A stretch of 64,000 bases of DNA, taken from Paracoccaceae bacterium. GTDB taxonomy: Bacteria > Pseudomonadota > Alphaproteobacteria > Rhodobacterales > Rhodobacteraceae. Numbering within the stretch: the stretch's first letter is position 1; each line of letters opens with the position of its first letter. Of the stretch, positions 43,089 to 52,195 are shown one piece after another. The position numbers were made by a program, and so were the translations under genes. The stretch lies in NCBI GenBank assembly GCA_947476475.1, contig CANJQT010000003.1:1-64000 (forward strand). Reading direction: 5' to 3'. The notes under the pieces were generated by a model that saw only the letters and a program-made list of their open reading frames with translations, had not been told where the DNA came from and did no database searches.

Positions 43089-43727
43089 ATGGAAGAGCGT
43101 TTTAGTCTCAAGGAGGCCTTTCGCGACAAAAGCACGGAAGAAGCGCGGGAACTCTATGATGAATGGGCGCTAAGTTACGAGCGCGAGAACCTTGTCAAGG
43201 GTTATCGAATTCCTTGGATGGGCGCTGCGATGATGGCGCGGCATCTGCCGACCGGGAATGGCCCGGTTCTGGATGCAGGCTGTGGCACGGGTTTGGTGGG
43301 CGAGGCGCTGAACGTCCTTGGCTATGGCCCCATTGTCGGCTGCGACCTATCGCCTGGCATGATGGCAAGGGCAGCAGAGCGCGACGCCTATGCCGATCTG
43401 GTGACCCAGGACATGGCGCAATCTTTTGCATGGCCCGACGCGTATTTTGCGGGGTTCATTTGCATTGGTTGCTATGGACCGGGCCATGCCCCACCCGGCA
43501 GCCTACGCGAGTTGGTTCGGGTGACGCGGCCCGGGGGTATCGGCGTTTTTTCCTTGCTTGACGCCAACCTTGACGCGCGGGGCTTTGGCGCGATCATACG
43601 GGATCTTACTGAGTCAGGTCAGTGGCGGATCGTGGAAAAAACCCGGACCTTCCGCCCTTATGTCGTAGATGAACCAGAACTGATGAGTAATCTCTTCGTC
43701 ATTGAGGTTCTTGACGGGGAGGTGTGA
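43089..43727 (+). CDS. Class I SAM-dependent methyltransferase
   Basis: The 212-residue protein has motif I 'VLDAGCGTGLVGEAL' and motif II around 'VGCDLSPGMMARA', then 'VTRPGGIGVFSL'. It should transfer a methyl group from S-adenosylmethionine to a small molecule; the acceptor is unknown. The start MEERFSLKEAF at 43089 is preceded by GGAGG (43077-43081). The longer frame upstream runs through the REP doublet. It is isolated between the palindrome spacer and lepA. Confidence 0.88.
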   Translation: MEERFSLKEAFRDKSTEEARELYDEWALSYERENLVKGYRIPWMGAAMMARHLPTGNGPVLDAGCGTGLVGEALNVLGYGPIVGCDLSPGMMARAAERDAYADLVTQDMAQSFAWPDAYFAGFICIGCYGPGHAPPGSLRELVRVTRPGGIGVFSLLDANLDARGFGAIIRDLTESGQWRIVEKTRTFRPYVVDEPELMSNLFVIEVLDGEV

Positions 43728-43853
43728 CCGCAACCTCCCGTCTGGAAAGGTGCTGCCAGGTGATGTTCTACTGCTGCGATATTATTAGAAACTGATCGGC
43801 TAGCTGCACTGATGCGGTTTTTCGAGTACTCCAGTTAAGTCAAGCGGGCCATT

Positions 43854-45653
43854 TTACCCATCCATCTTCAGCGCGCTGATAAACGCCTCCTGCGGAATCT
43901 CCACCTTGCCGAACTGGCGCATCTTCTTCTTGCCGGCCTTCTGCTTGTCCAGCAGCTTGCGCTTGCGGCTCGCATCCCCGCCGTAGCACTTCGCCGTCAC
44001 GTCCTTGCGCATGGCACTCAAAGTCTCGCGGGCGATCACCCGTGCGCCGATCGCCGCCTGAATCGGGATCTTGAACATGTGGCGGGGGATCAGGTCTTTC
44101 AGTTTTTCGACCATGGCGCGGCCCCGCGTCTCGGCCCGGTCGCGGTGGACCATGATCGATAGTGCGTCAACGGGTTCGTCGTTCACGAGGATCGACATTT
44201 TCACAAGGAAATCCTCGCGGTAGCCCATCATCTGGTAATCGAAGGACGCATAGCCCTTGGTCACCGATTTCAGCCGGTCGTAGAAATCGAACACCACTTC
44301 GGCCAAGGGCAGGTCATAGACGACCATGGCGCGCGACCCGGCATAGGTCAGGTCCATCTGGATGCCGCGACGATCCTGGCAGAGCTTCAGGACATCACCC
44401 AGATAGTCATCGGGCACCATGATCGTGGCCTTGATGCGCGGTTCTTCGATATGGTCGACGTAGGTCAGGTCGGGCATGTCGGCGGGGTTGTGCAGATCGC
44501 GCACTTCGCCGTCGCGCATGTACAGTTTGAAGACCACCGAAGGGGCGGTGGTGATCAGGTCAAGGTTGTATTCGCGTTCCAGCCGGTCGCGGATGACTTC
44601 AAGGTGCAAAAGCCCAAGGAAGCCGCAGCGGAAGCCAAAACCGAGTGCAGCCGAGGTTTCCATTTCCGTCGAGAAGGACGCGTCGTTGAGCGAGAGCTTT
44701 TCGATGGCGTCGCGCAGGGGTTCGAAATCGTTGGCGTCCACCGGGAAGAGGCCGCAGAACACCACAGGCTGCGCGGGTTTGAAGCCCGGCAAGGCCGCGT
44801 CGCACTGGCGGCGTTCGTGGGTGATGGTGTCGCCGACGCGGGTATCGCGGACCTGTTTGATCTGGGCGGTGAAGACGCCGATTTCACCGGGGCCAAGTTC
44901 GGGCCAGTCGACCATCTGCGGGCGCAGGACCGCAAGGCGGTCAACGCCGTAGATGGCGCCGGTCTGCATCATGGTGATGCGGTCGCCCTTGCGGATGACA
45001 CCGTCCATCACGCGGATCATCACGACAACGCCAAGGTAGGGGTCATACCAACTGTCGACCAGCATGGCCTTCAGGGGCGCGTCACGGTCGCCCTTGGGGG
45101 CGGGCAGGCGGTGAACGATGGCTTCCAGCACATCAGGGATGCCAAGGCCGGATTTGGCGGAAATCGGGATGGCGTCAGAGGCGTCAAGGCCGATGACGTC
45201 CTCGATCTGGGCTTTGACCTGTTCGGGTTCGGCGGCGGGCAGGTCGATCTTGTTGAGGACCGGAACGATTTCGTGCCCCGCGTCGATGGCCTGATAGACG
45301 TTGGCCAAGGTTTGCGCTTCGACGCCCTGCGAGGCGTCAACGACCAGAAGCGAGCCTTCGACGGCGCGCATCGAGCGGCTGACTTCGTAGGCGAAGTCGA
45401 CGTGGCCGGGGGTGTCGATCAGGTTCAGCACATACATCTTGCCGTCGCGCGCCTTGTAGTCGATGCGCACGGAGTTGGCCTTGATGGTAATGCCCCGTTC
45501 GCGTTCGATATCCATGCTGTCCAGCAACTGGGCCTTCATGTCGCGCGCGGCAACAGTGCCCGTCGACTGGATCAGCCGGTCGGCGAGGGTGGATTTGCCG
45601 TGGTCGATATGAGCCACGATCGAGAAGTTGCGGATTTGTGAAAGCTCGGTCAT
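43854..45653 (-). CDS. lepA: Elongation factor 4 (LepA), ribosome back-translocase
   Basis: LepA is a translational GTPase that rescues stalled or mistranslocated ribosomes. The 599-residue protein has G1 '[10 protein letters not shown]', G3 '[12 protein letters not shown]', G4 'NKIDLPAA', the EF-G-like domains, and the LepA-specific C-terminal domain ('[22 protein letters not shown]'). All features match the family length. Confidence 0.98.
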   Translation of the reverse strand: MTELSQIRNFSIVAHIDHGKSTLADRLIQSTGTVAARDMKAQLLDSMDIERERGITIKANSVRIDYKARDGKMYVLNLIDTPGHVDFAYEVSRSMRAVEGSLLVVDASQGVEAQTLANVYQAIDAGHEIVPVLNKIDLPAAEPEQVKAQIEDVIGLDASDAIPISAKSGLGIPDVLEAIVHRLPAPKGDRDAPLKAMLVDSWYDPYLGVVVMIRVMDGVIRKGDRITMMQTGAIYGVDRLAVLRPQMVDWPELGPGEIGVFTAQIKQVRDTRVGDTITHERRQCDAALPGFKPAQPVVFCGLFPVDANDFEPLRDAIEKLSLNDASFSTEMETSAALGFGFRCGFLGLLHLEVIRDRLEREYNLDLITTAPSVVFKLYMRDGEVRDLHNPADMPDLTYVDHIEEPRIKATIMVPDDYLGDVLKLCQDRRGIQMDLTYAGSRAMVVYDLPLAEVVFDFYDRLKSVTKGYASFDYQMMGYREDFLVKMSILVNDEPVDALSIMVHRDRAETRGRAMVEKLKDLIPRHMFKIPIQAAIGARVIARETLSAMRKDVTAKCYGGDASRKRKLLDKQKAGKKKMRQFGKVEIPQEAFISALKMDG

Positions 45654-45860
45654 GGGGGGCGTATAGCCTGTCCGGCAAGGGCAGTGAAGGGGGGCTGGCA
45701 GTTTTGATTTTACGGGGGTGGGGCGCTTTGGGTGTCTGCCCGCGCGGGGCCTGATCCGGCCCGGCGGCGAAGCGCCCGATGCGCAGCGGCGTCAGGACGG
45801 CGATTGACCTTTCGCGGGGAACGGTCCATTTCTCAACGAGGTTTTCGCATGAGGCTGCCG

Positions 45861-46052
45861 ATGAAGCTTTCCATTCCCGACATGAGTTGTGGCCACTGCA
45901 AGGCGGTGGTCGAAAAGACGGTGGCGGCGCAAGGGGCGCAGGTGACGGTCGATCTTTCGGCGCGCACGGCCGAGGTGGCCGGGGCGGCAAAGCCAGAGGC
46001 CTTGCTTGCGGCACTGGCCGCAGAAGGTTATCCCGCCACGATCGTCGGCTGA
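45861..46052 (+). CDS. Heavy-metal-associated domain protein (CopZ-like copper chaperone)
   Basis: The 63-residue protein is a stand-alone HMA domain with the metal site 'MSCGHCKAVVEK' (CxxC-type) in a ferredoxin-like fold. It probably binds Cu(I) and hands it to a P-type ATPase or other target. The start at 45861 gives MKLSIPDMSCGHC; an in-frame ATG at 45849 with CGAGG upstream is an alternative adding four residues. A copper-protein gene (PCuAC) lies 0.9 kb away on the opposite strand. Confidence 0.85.
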   Translation: MKLSIPDMSCGHCKAVVEKTVAAQGAQVTVDLSARTAEVAGAAKPEALLAALAAEGYPATIVG

Positions 46053-46101
46053 CCGCGTGGTACGGCTGGCCGGATCTTTGCTTGGCTAAGGCAGGTTTCA
46101 G

Positions 46102-46413
46102 ATGACGACTTTTCCCCAGACTCTGGCGCTGACCTTTGGGCTTTTGCTGGGCACTGGCCCGGCTTGGGCCGGCGGCGCGATTGCCAATGCCTGCCAGTCA
46201 GCCGACGGGGTGCCGGGGGGGCTGTGTGACTGCCTTCAGCAGGTCGCCGACCAGACGCTGGACGGTGGTGACCAGCGCAGGGCGGCCAAACTGTTCCGTG
46301 ACCCCGACAAGGCTGAGGAAATGCGGATGGCGGATTCGGGGACGGCAGAAGAATTCTGGCAACGCTACACCAACTTTGCAGCCACCGCAGAAGCGGTTTG
46401 CCCAGTGAACTAG
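46102..46413 (+). CDS. Small exported protein, unknown function
   Basis: The 103-residue product has a signal peptide (cleavage likely after 'GTGPAWA'). The mature domain has cysteines in 'NACQSADGVPGGLCDCLQQVAD' and near the C-terminus ('AVCPVN'), suggesting disulfides in the periplasm. It is otherwise helical and acidic. I do not recognise the family. It follows the HMA gene by 49 bases and may share its transcript. Confidence 0.7.
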   Translation: MTTFPQTLALTFGLLLGTGPAWAGGAIANACQSADGVPGGLCDCLQQVADQTLDGGDQRRAAKLFRDPDKAEEMRMADSGTAEEFWQRYTNFAATAEAVCPVN

Positions 46414-46423
46414 CCCGCTGCCG

Positions 46424-46849
46424 TCAGCGCAGAACGCCAGCCGTGCGCAGCCAGCGCGCGTAAAGCCACAGGCCCAGCGCCGCGACGAAAATCGCAAGCG
46501 AGAACCAGATCGTCTCTGGCCCGGTGATGTCGGTGAACGACACGTTGGACAAAAGATAGTTGTGAACCATGGTCACCAGCATGGCCGCAAAGGACAGGGC
46601 GAAGACCAGCACAGCCGCCCCGCGCCGCATCAAGAGCAAGACCGACCCAAGCAGCGCCGACCAGACGGCCAGCGCCCAAAAGCCGACTATCCAAGCCGGG
46701 AAGCTGGTGAAATAGGCCACCTGTTCTGGGGTGAACTGGGCCATGTAGGCCGGGTTGTGCATCTGGGTCATCGAATAATCGACTACGCCCATCAGGTTCC
46801 AAAGCAGGCTGGCTACGGCGACGAACCAAAGATGAACCGGGGTTTTCAC
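46424..46849 (-). CDS. Small integral membrane protein (four helices), unknown function
   Basis: The 141-residue protein has four hydrophobic segments ('FVAVASLLWNLMGVVDY', 'FPAWIVGFWALAVWSALLG', 'AAVLVFALSFAAMLVTMV', 'TIWFSLAIFVAALGLWLYA'). A GTG start at 46849 follows AAAGGACAG; an ATG at 46891 would add 14 non-hydrophobic residues. The family is not recognised. It converges on the small exported protein gene; its 5' side faces the PCuAC gene. Confidence 0.68.
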   Translation of the reverse strand: MKTPVHLWFVAVASLLWNLMGVVDYSMTQMHNPAYMAQFTPEQVAYFTSFPAWIVGFWALAVWSALLGSVLLLMRRGAAVLVFALSFAAMLVTMVHNYLLSNVSFTDITGPETIWFSLAIFVAALGLWLYARWLRTAGVLR

Positions 46850-46952
46850 GGCCTGTCCTTTGCTATCATGGCCCGGCTGCGGGCCTGTCACGCATGCCAG
46901 CCTAGCATGGACCCGCCATGTGGAAAACCGGCAGGTGGGAAATCTGCGGCGG

Positions 46953-47399
46953 TCAGCGGTTGTTATTCACCGGCACCTCAAGGGTGATGGTTCCCGCGTT
47001 GCGGAAGGTCAGGGTCACGGGGATCAGGTCGCCGTCAGCGGGATGAGCCCTGAGCCCCATAACCATGATGTGATCGCCGCCGGTCGCCAGAACGGTCTGA
47101 CCAGACGCACCGACGGGCAGGCCATCGGACAAGGGTTCCATGGTCATCATGCCATCGGCGGTCATTGCCGAACGGTGCAGTTCCGCCATGTCGGCCAGAT
47201 CGGTCTGTGCCGCGATCAGCCGGTCTTCGACACCGGTACGGTTTTCGATGGTCAGATAGATGGCACCGGCCTTTGCGCCGGGCAGGAACCGGGCGTAGGC
47301 ATCCAGAACCACGATGCCGTCTTCGGCGGTGGCCGGAAGCAGGGCCAGACCGAAACTTGCGGTGATTGCGGCCAGCAAGGTTCTGCGCAGCAGTGTCAT
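46953..47399 (-). CDS. Periplasmic PCu(A)C copper chaperone
   Basis: The 148-residue exported protein (signal 'RTLLAAITASFGLALLPATA') has the PCuAC copper motif: His and Met in 'MAELHRSAMTADGMMTMEPL' and His/Met in 'GGDHIMVMGLR'. Such proteins carry Cu(I) in the periplasm, often for cytochrome oxidase assembly. The C-terminal strand ends 'GTITLEVPVNNN'. It is a single gene with no oxidase gene nearby. Confidence 0.92.
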   Translation of the reverse strand: MTLLRRTLLAAITASFGLALLPATAEDGIVVLDAYARFLPGAKAGAIYLTIENRTGVEDRLIAAQTDLADMAELHRSAMTADGMMTMEPLSDGLPVGASGQTVLATGGDHIMVMGLRAHPADGDLIPVTLTFRNAGTITLEVPVNNNR

Positions 47400-47534
47400 G
47401 GGGTGTCCTTTTGCCGGTTCATGCCCAAGTCACACGCGCAATAGCGCGGCCAAGGGTAAAGCGGAAGCATCCAAAAAGCCGCAGCCCCGCCGCAGGGATG
47501 CGACGGGGCCGGGCAAATCCGAAAGCCGGAAGAA

Positions 47535-47822
47535 TCAGGCCGCGGCCTGAACCTTTGCGATTTCTTTCTTGATCTTCTGGGCGCGGGTCGACAGTTCGTC
47601 GTCCTTGGCCTTGGCAAGATAGCCGTCAAGGCCGCCACGGTGATCGACCGAACGCAGACCAGCGGCCGAGATGCGCAGCTTGAACGACTGCCCCAGCGCG
47701 TCTGAAATCAGCGTCACTTCGTTCAGGTTCGGCAGGAAGCGGCGACGGGTCTTGTTGTTGGCGTGGCTTACATTGTTGCCCGACATCGGGCCCTTGCCAG
47801 TCAGTTCGCAAACGCGCGACAT
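47535..47822 (-). CDS. rpmB: 50S ribosomal protein L28
   Basis: L28 is a large-subunit ribosomal protein. The 95-residue sequence starts [32 protein letters not shown], the family's conserved N-terminus, and has the '[17 protein letters not shown]' segment. The alphaproteobacterial form is longer at the C-terminus, as here. It is followed by the GST gene on its 5' side. Confidence 0.97.
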   Translation of the reverse strand: MSRVCELTGKGPMSGNNVSHANNKTRRRFLPNLNEVTLISDALGQSFKLRISAAGLRSVDHRGGLDGYLAKAKDDELSTRAQKIKKEIAKVQAAA

Positions 47823-47921
47823 CTTTTTCTTCCTTCAGCTTGAGGCGTCAGCCGCCCCGTCCTATAGCACAAAGGGCGCGGCCAAACGGCACGCCCGGAA
47901 TTCCGTTCGGGCCAGATACGG

Positions 47922-48662
47922 TCAAAGCCGGGTGGCGTCAAGCGATTCATGCTGTGGATGGGGCACCCTATCTGCCGGCATGTCGCGGCGCTTTGCCACA
48001 AGTGCGCCGAGGTGTGAAGGCCGGGCCGCAAGGAACCGCGCCAGACGGGCGGGATAGTCGGCGGGTGCCGCCGTCCGGACCGAGGGGCGGGCGGCCAGGG
48101 CAGCGCGCCAGGCAGCAACCTTTGGCAGGCCGGTCAGGATGGTGAAATCGCCAATCTGGTCCAGAACATCGAAATAGCGGAAAACTGGGGCAAAGGCGGC
48201 ATCGACAAGGCTGAAGTGCGGGCCTGCAAACCAGGGACCGGTGCCAAGCGCGGCTTCAGCCTGCATAAACCGGTCGTGGAGCGCGCGCGCGGCGGCGGTG
48301 AACGCCTGGGCGTCCCTGGCGTTGTAGAGGCAGGCGATGCCGTTCAGCACGGTTGAGGCAAATTCAACCCAGCCGCGATGGCGCGCGCGCTCCAGCAGGT
48401 CGGAGGGGTGCAGCGCGCCGGGCGCAGTTTCCTCGAGATATTCGATGATGGCGGCCGATTCGAAGATTGGCTGGCCCCCTGCACGTAGGACCGGAGTTTT
48501 TCCCAAAGGCGACAGGGCAAGAAACCAGTCCGGCTTGTTGGCCAGGTCGATGTCGATGCGGGTGAAGTGCAAGGACTTTTCGGTCAGGGCAATCACGGCG
48601 CGCTGCACATATGGGCAGAGCGGATGGCTTATCAGGGTAAGGTCGTGGGTCGGATGGGTCAT
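47922..48662 (-). CDS. Glutathione S-transferase family protein (omega-like)
   Basis: The 246-residue protein has a thioredoxin-like N-terminus with a cysteine active site 'HPLCPYVQRAVIAL' (CPxx, as in omega-class GSTs), 'GKTPVLRAG', and a helical C-terminal domain. It may reduce dehydroascorbate or glutathionylated compounds. It is transcribed divergently from a MarR gene, and the spacer holds two identical-type operators, so it is probably under that regulator and induced by an unknown electrophile. Confidence 0.9.
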   Translation of the reverse strand: MTHPTHDLTLISHPLCPYVQRAVIALTEKSLHFTRIDIDLANKPDWFLALSPLGKTPVLRAGGQPIFESAAIIEYLEETAPGALHPSDLLERARHRGWVEFASTVLNGIACLYNARDAQAFTAAARALHDRFMQAEAALGTGPWFAGPHFSLVDAAFAPVFRYFDVLDQIGDFTILTGLPKVAAWRAALAARPSVRTAAPADYPARLARFLAARPSHLGALVAKRRDMPADRVPHPQHESLDATRL

Positions 48663-48683
48663 GGCGGGTCTCTGGTTATATTA

Positions 48684-48742
48684 ATGCAACTGCATCTACA
48701 TAGGCAGTGACGGGCAGAAAGTCAATCTTGATGCATATGCAT
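48684..48742. promoter_or_regulatory. Two ATGCA-N2-TGCAT operators between the GST and MarR genes
   Basis: ATGCA-AC-TGCAT (48684-48695) and ATGCA-TA-TGCAT (48731-48742) are both perfect inverted repeats, with TTAA/TTGA flanks, 47 bases apart in the divergent spacer. One lies near each gene start. This fits autoregulation by the MarR protein encoded next to it. Confidence 0.65.
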
Positions 48743-48762
48743 TAATATGGCACAAGGTCGGC

Positions 48763-49203
48763 ATGAGCCTCAAAGCCCCCTCGCACGCCATCTTCGCGCT
48801 CTGGACCGGTCTGATCCGTGCCAACGCCGACCTTCAGGCCCGGATCGAAACCGCCTTGCAGGCCAAGGGGCTGCCGCCATTGGCATGGTATGATGCGCTG
48901 TGGGAGATCGAAAAGGCGGGGACAGAGGGCATCCGGCCCTTTGCCCTGCAAGACAGGCTTTTGTTGCCGCAATATGGCCTTTCGCGGCTGATCGAGAGGT
49001 TGGTCAAGGCGGGCTATGTCGAGCGGCGCGCCTGTGCCGGTGACGGAAGGGGCCAGATGCTGCACCTGACCGGGGAAGGCGCGCGGGTGCGTGCCGCCAT
49101 GTGGCCAGTCTATGAGACGACCCTGACCGGGGCGGTCGAGGCGCGGCTGAGTGCGGCAGAGACCGTGGATCTTGCGCGTCTCATGCAGCGGCTGCTGGGC
49201 TGA
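48763..49203 (+). CDS. MarR family transcriptional regulator
   Basis: The 146-residue winged-helix protein shows MarR features: 'IRPFALQDRLLLPQYGLSRLIERLVKAGYVERR' (recognition helix and wing, about 60-92) and 'GDGRGQMLHLTGEGARVR', with helices at both ends for dimerisation. Ligand-binding MarR proteins usually repress an adjacent gene; the divergent GST gene is the obvious target. The effector is unknown. The ATG at 48763 follows the second operator by 20 bases. Confidence 0.93.
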   Translation: MSLKAPSHAIFALWTGLIRANADLQARIETALQAKGLPPLAWYDALWEIEKAGTEGIRPFALQDRLLLPQYGLSRLIERLVKAGYVERRACAGDGRGQMLHLTGEGARVRAAMWPVYETTLTGAVEARLSAAETVDLARLMQRLLG

Positions 49204-49206
49204 CCG

Positions 49207-50139
49207 TCAGCCGGGCGTGCCGCTTGCGGGGGCTGGTTCGGCACCCATGTCGCGCATCACCCCGGTGATCCAGATGCGAAAGGCGCGGATCGCGGGCGCA
49301 TTGCGGCGGCGTTCGGGATAGGCCAGCCAGATGGCGATGTCGTCGGTCCAGATCAGGTCGAAGGGCTGGATCAGGTCGCCGCGCCGCAGGGCTTCGCGGT
49401 AATAGATCGGGGTGAGAAGCCCCACCCCCTGCCCGGCGCGCGTTGCCTGTTCGGTCAGAAGCTGTGTGCCCAGCAGGCTGAAGCCGCGACCCGGATCGGG
49501 GGCCTTCAGACCCGCCAGTGCAAACCAGCCCGCCCAGCCGGGGTCGTCGGGATCAATCAGCGGCAGACCCAACAGGTCGGCGGGCCGTTCAGGCCGGCCA
49601 TGTCGGTCGATGAAGGCGGGGCTGATCATCGGGGAATAGTTCGAGGGCATCAGGTAATCGGCGCGGATGCCGGGCCATTTGCCCTTGCCCGCCCGCACCG
49701 CCAGCGTCGCCTCGCCGGCCTGAAGATCGACAAGCCGATGGTCGATGGAGATGCGGGTGCTGAAGGCGGGATGGGCGCGCTGGAACGTGTCAAGTCGCGG
49801 GGCGAGGACATGGGTGGCGAAGGTGGCGAGAGTGCTGATCTCAAGCGTTTCCTCGACCTCGTCGCGGGCTTCGGCGAAGGCGGCGCGCAGGATCTCCAAT
49901 GCTACGCCCGCCCGTTCGGCTAGGGCTGCACCGACCGGTGTAAGGCTGACGCCACGCGCCCGGCGCTGAAACAAAGGCTGGCCCACCCGGTCTTCCAGCA
50001 ACTTTATCTGATAGCTGACAGCGGCCTGGGTCAGGCCCAGTTCGCTGGCCGCATGTGTGAAGCTGCCATGGCGCGCCGCGGCTTCAAAGACCCGGATCGC
50101 GGTCAGGGGGGGCAGCTGCTGGTCGGGAACAATGGCCAT
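49207..50139 (-). CDS. LysR family transcriptional regulator (GcvA-like)
   Basis: The 310-residue protein has the N-terminal LysR helix-turn-helix ('FEAAARHGSFTHAASELGLTQAAVSYQIKLLE') and a periplasmic-binding-like effector domain (about 90-300). The pattern 'PPLTAIRVFEAAARHGSFT' resembles GcvA-type regulators. It is divergent from the DUF1127 gene (start 50236), which may be its target. The C-terminal 15 residues are Ala/Pro-rich. Confidence 0.93.
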   Translation of the reverse strand: MAIVPDQQLPPLTAIRVFEAAARHGSFTHAASELGLTQAAVSYQIKLLEDRVGQPLFQRRARGVSLTPVGAALAERAGVALEILRAAFAEARDEVEETLEISTLATFATHVLAPRLDTFQRAHPAFSTRISIDHRLVDLQAGEATLAVRAGKGKWPGIRADYLMPSNYSPMISPAFIDRHGRPERPADLLGLPLIDPDDPGWAGWFALAGLKAPDPGRGFSLLGTQLLTEQATRAGQGVGLLTPIYYREALRRGDLIQPFDLIWTDDIAIWLAYPERRRNAPAIRAFRIWITGVMRDMGAEPAPASGTPG

Positions 50140-50235
50140 GATATCAAACCTCCTTATGGGTCATAGCAGAGGTTCGATTGGTCACCAAGGGCTGACAGGC
50201 GCAGTTTGGCACCAGAAAGACATGAGGTATCCGCC

Positions 50236-50421
50236 ATGACCGACCATTCCCTTCCCCACCGCCTGCCCCTTCCGCTCTGGCCATCTCTGGCCGCCGCCTG
50301 GGTCCGCCTGCGGTCGTACCGCAAGGCCGCCCGCGCACGGCGCCTGCGGCGGCTGACTCAGCGCGAGATTGCACAGTTGTCCGACCATATGCTGAAGGAC
50401 ATAGGCTATTTTAATAACTGA
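50236..50421 (+). CDS. DUF1127 family small protein
   Basis: The 61-residue basic protein ends 'LRRLTQREIAQLSDHMLKDIGYFNN', the conserved DUF1127 core with an Arg-rich helix. Proteins of this type can bind RNA and influence phosphate or small-RNA metabolism in alphaproteobacteria; no function is proven here. The ATG at 50236 starts MTDHSLPHRL. A strong GC hairpin follows it. Confidence 0.88.
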   Translation: MTDHSLPHRLPLPLWPSLAAAWVRLRSYRKAARARRLRRLTQREIAQLSDHMLKDIGYFNN

Positions 50422-50427
50422 GGGGGC

Positions 50428-50458
50428 CGGGCCGCTGGACAAAGACCAGCGGCCCGGC
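50428..50458 (+). terminator. Hairpin after the DUF1127 gene
   Basis: CCGGGCCGCTGG (about 50428-50439) pairs perfectly with CCAGCGGCCCGG around ACAAAGA. There is no strong T tract after it, so it may be a weak terminator or mRNA-protecting hairpin before the nitrile hydratase gene. Confidence 0.55.
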
Positions 50459-50470
50459 GATGATTAAATC

Positions 50471-51097
50471 ATGCCCCATGATCATGCCCACGACGACCAC
50501 GCCCATAGCCTGCTGCCTTCCGACCCGGCCCTAAGGGTCAAGGCGCTGGAAACCATCCTTGTCAGCAAGGGTCTGGTCGACCCGGCGGCGATGGAGGTGA
50601 TCCTTGACACCTATGAACGCAAGGTCGGCCCGCATCTGGGGGCGGCTCTGGTCGCCCGCGCCTGGGCCGATCCGGCCTTTGCTGCAGCCCTGAGTGACAA
50701 TGCCAATGCGGCAATGCAGGCACTGGGGATTTCCGGGCGGCAGGGCGAACATGTGGTGGCGGTGGAAAACACGCCCGCGACGCACAACATGGTCGTATGC
50801 ACGCTTTGTTCCTGTTACCCGTGGCCGCTTCTGGGCATTCCGCCGGGCTGGTACAAATCCGATGCCTACCGGGCGCGGGCTGTGCGCGAGCCGCGCAAGG
50901 TGCTGGCCGAATTCGGCGTGACCTTGCCTGCAGGCCAGTCCGTCCGGGTCTGGGACTCCACCGCCGAGGTGCGCTATCTGGTGATTCCGATGCGCCCTGA
51001 AGGAACCGAAGGCTGGGATCAGACGCGGCTGGCGGCGCTTGTCACCCGCGATTCGATGATCGGCACCGGCCTGCCCCATCCTGCGGATGCGCCATGA
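50471..51097 (+). CDS. nthA: Cobalt-type nitrile hydratase, alpha subunit
   Basis: Nitrile hydratase adds water to nitriles to give amides. The 208-residue alpha subunit carries the metal claw VCTLCSC (109-115, Cys110, Cys113, Cys115); Thr in the second position is the mark of the cobalt form (Ser in the iron form). The N-terminus is unusually His-rich ([12 protein letters not shown]), five His in 12 residues, which may bind metal. The three-gene set alpha-beta-accessory overlaps by ATGA at each junction. Confidence 0.95.
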   Translation: MPHDHAHDDHAHSLLPSDPALRVKALETILVSKGLVDPAAMEVILDTYERKVGPHLGAALVARAWADPAFAAALSDNANAAMQALGISGRQGEHVVAVENTPATHNMVVCTLCSCYPWPLLGIPPGWYKSDAYRARAVREPRKVLAEFGVTLPAGQSVRVWDSTAEVRYLVIPMRPEGTEGWDQTRLAALVTRDSMIGTGLPHPADAP

Positions 51098-51759
51098 GCC
51101 GCCCGCATGACATGGGCGGGCGCAAGGGCTATGGCCCGGTCGCACCGGAACCGGACGGGATTGCGCGCCCTGCCGCACCCTGGCACCGCACGGCACTGGC
51201 GCTGACGCTGGCGGCAGGCGGGATCGGCGCCTGGACCATTGACCGTTCGCGCCATGTGCGCGAGCTGCTGCCCGACTATGCGCGCCTCTCATATTACGAA
51301 AAGTGGCTGGCAGCGCTGGCCGATCTTCTGGTGGAAAAGGGTCTTGTGACCCGCGCCGAACTGGCCGCTGGCCGGGCCGACCCCGCACCTCTGTCACCCC
51401 GCGCCTTCACTGCGGAAAAGGTGGCGCCAGCATTGGCGCGGGGCACACCCTATCTGCGCCCCGGCCCTGCCCCGGCCTTCGCCACCGGTGACCGGGTGCA
51501 AACCCGCAGCCCGGCGGAAAATGCCCATATGCCGGGCGGCCATATCCGCCTGCCCGGCTATGCGGCGGGAAAGACCGGGCAGGTGATCCTGTCGCACGGG
51601 TGCCACGTATTCCCCGACACCAATGCCCACGGGCTGGGCGAGGTGCCAGAGCCGCTTTACACGGTGGCCTTCCGCAGCGCCGACCTTTGGGCGGATGCCG
51701 AAAGCCCTGCCGACGAAGTCACGCTTGACCTTTGGCAAAGCTACCTGGCCCCGGCATGA
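51094..51759 (+). CDS. nthB: Nitrile hydratase, beta subunit
   Basis: The 221-residue beta subunit starts [16 protein letters not shown], the usual beta N-terminus, and has '[22 protein letters not shown]' and the C-terminal SH3-like region '[34 protein letters not shown]', which lies over the active site. Its start overlaps the alpha stop by four bases. It forms the heterodimer with NthA. Confidence 0.95.
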   Translation: MSRPHDMGGRKGYGPVAPEPDGIARPAAPWHRTALALTLAAGGIGAWTIDRSRHVRELLPDYARLSYYEKWLAALADLLVEKGLVTRAELAAGRADPAPLSPRAFTAEKVAPALARGTPYLRPGPAPAFATGDRVQTRSPAENAHMPGGHIRLPGYAAGKTGQVILSHGCHVFPDTNAHGLGEVPEPLYTVAFRSADLWADAESPADEVTLDLWQSYLAPA

Positions 51760-52076
51760 CCCGCCCAGCCGCCCCATCGCAGTTCGACGACCCCTGGCAG
51801 GCCCAGGTTTTCGCGCTGACCGTCGCCCTTTCGGACGCGGGCCATTTCCCCTGGACCGACTGGGCGCAGGCCTTCGGCGCCACCCTGAAGCGCCACGGCG
51901 CAAACCGCGCGCTTGACGGCGGGGCGGATTATTTCAACGCTTGGCTTGAAACGCTCGAAAGCCTGCTTGAACAGCGGGGGCTGGCCGGTCAGGCCGAAGC
52001 CCGCACCATCAGGGCCGCGTGGGAACAGGCCTATCTGTCCACCCCGCACGGCCAGCCGGTAAAACTGCCCGCCTGA
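51756..52076 (+). CDS. Nitrile hydratase accessory protein (activator, P14K-like)
   Basis: The 106-residue protein resembles the N-terminal part of the beta subunit ('FDDPWQAQVFALTVALSDAGHFPWTDWAQAFGATLKRH'), as do the self-subunit-swapping chaperones that load cobalt into the alpha subunit. It starts on the ATGA overlap with nthB. It completes the minimal cobalt NHase operon. No amidase gene follows in the window. Confidence 0.9.
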   Translation: MTRPAAPSQFDDPWQAQVFALTVALSDAGHFPWTDWAQAFGATLKRHGANRALDGGADYFNAWLETLESLLEQRGLAGQAEARTIRAAWEQAYLSTPHGQPVKLPA

Positions 52077-52084
52077 CCGCATTT

Positions 52085-52115
52085 TCTGTCCTGAAATATC
52101 CCCGCCGGAGGCCAC
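52085..52115 (-). repeat. Recurrent 'GGATATTTCAGGACAG' intergenic element, copy C
   Basis: Read on the minus strand, 52085-52115 gives CCGGCGGGGATATTTC and an AGGACAGAAAATG tail like copy E near 58.7 kb, but the upstream G/C hairpin is weak here. A separate GGCGCGC-GTCA-GCGCGCC hairpin (52152-52169) lies in the same spacer. Confidence 0.5.
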
Positions 52116-52195
52116 GGGAGCGCGCATCGCGCGCGACCCCAGTAAAGAAATGGCGCGCGTCAGCGCGCCGCCTCTGGATCAGGCCCGCTGACAGA

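Noticed and set aside
44451-45641. 396-codon plus-strand frame opposite lepA
   Set aside because: It is an antisense shadow of lepA, with a repetitive composition and no independent start signal.
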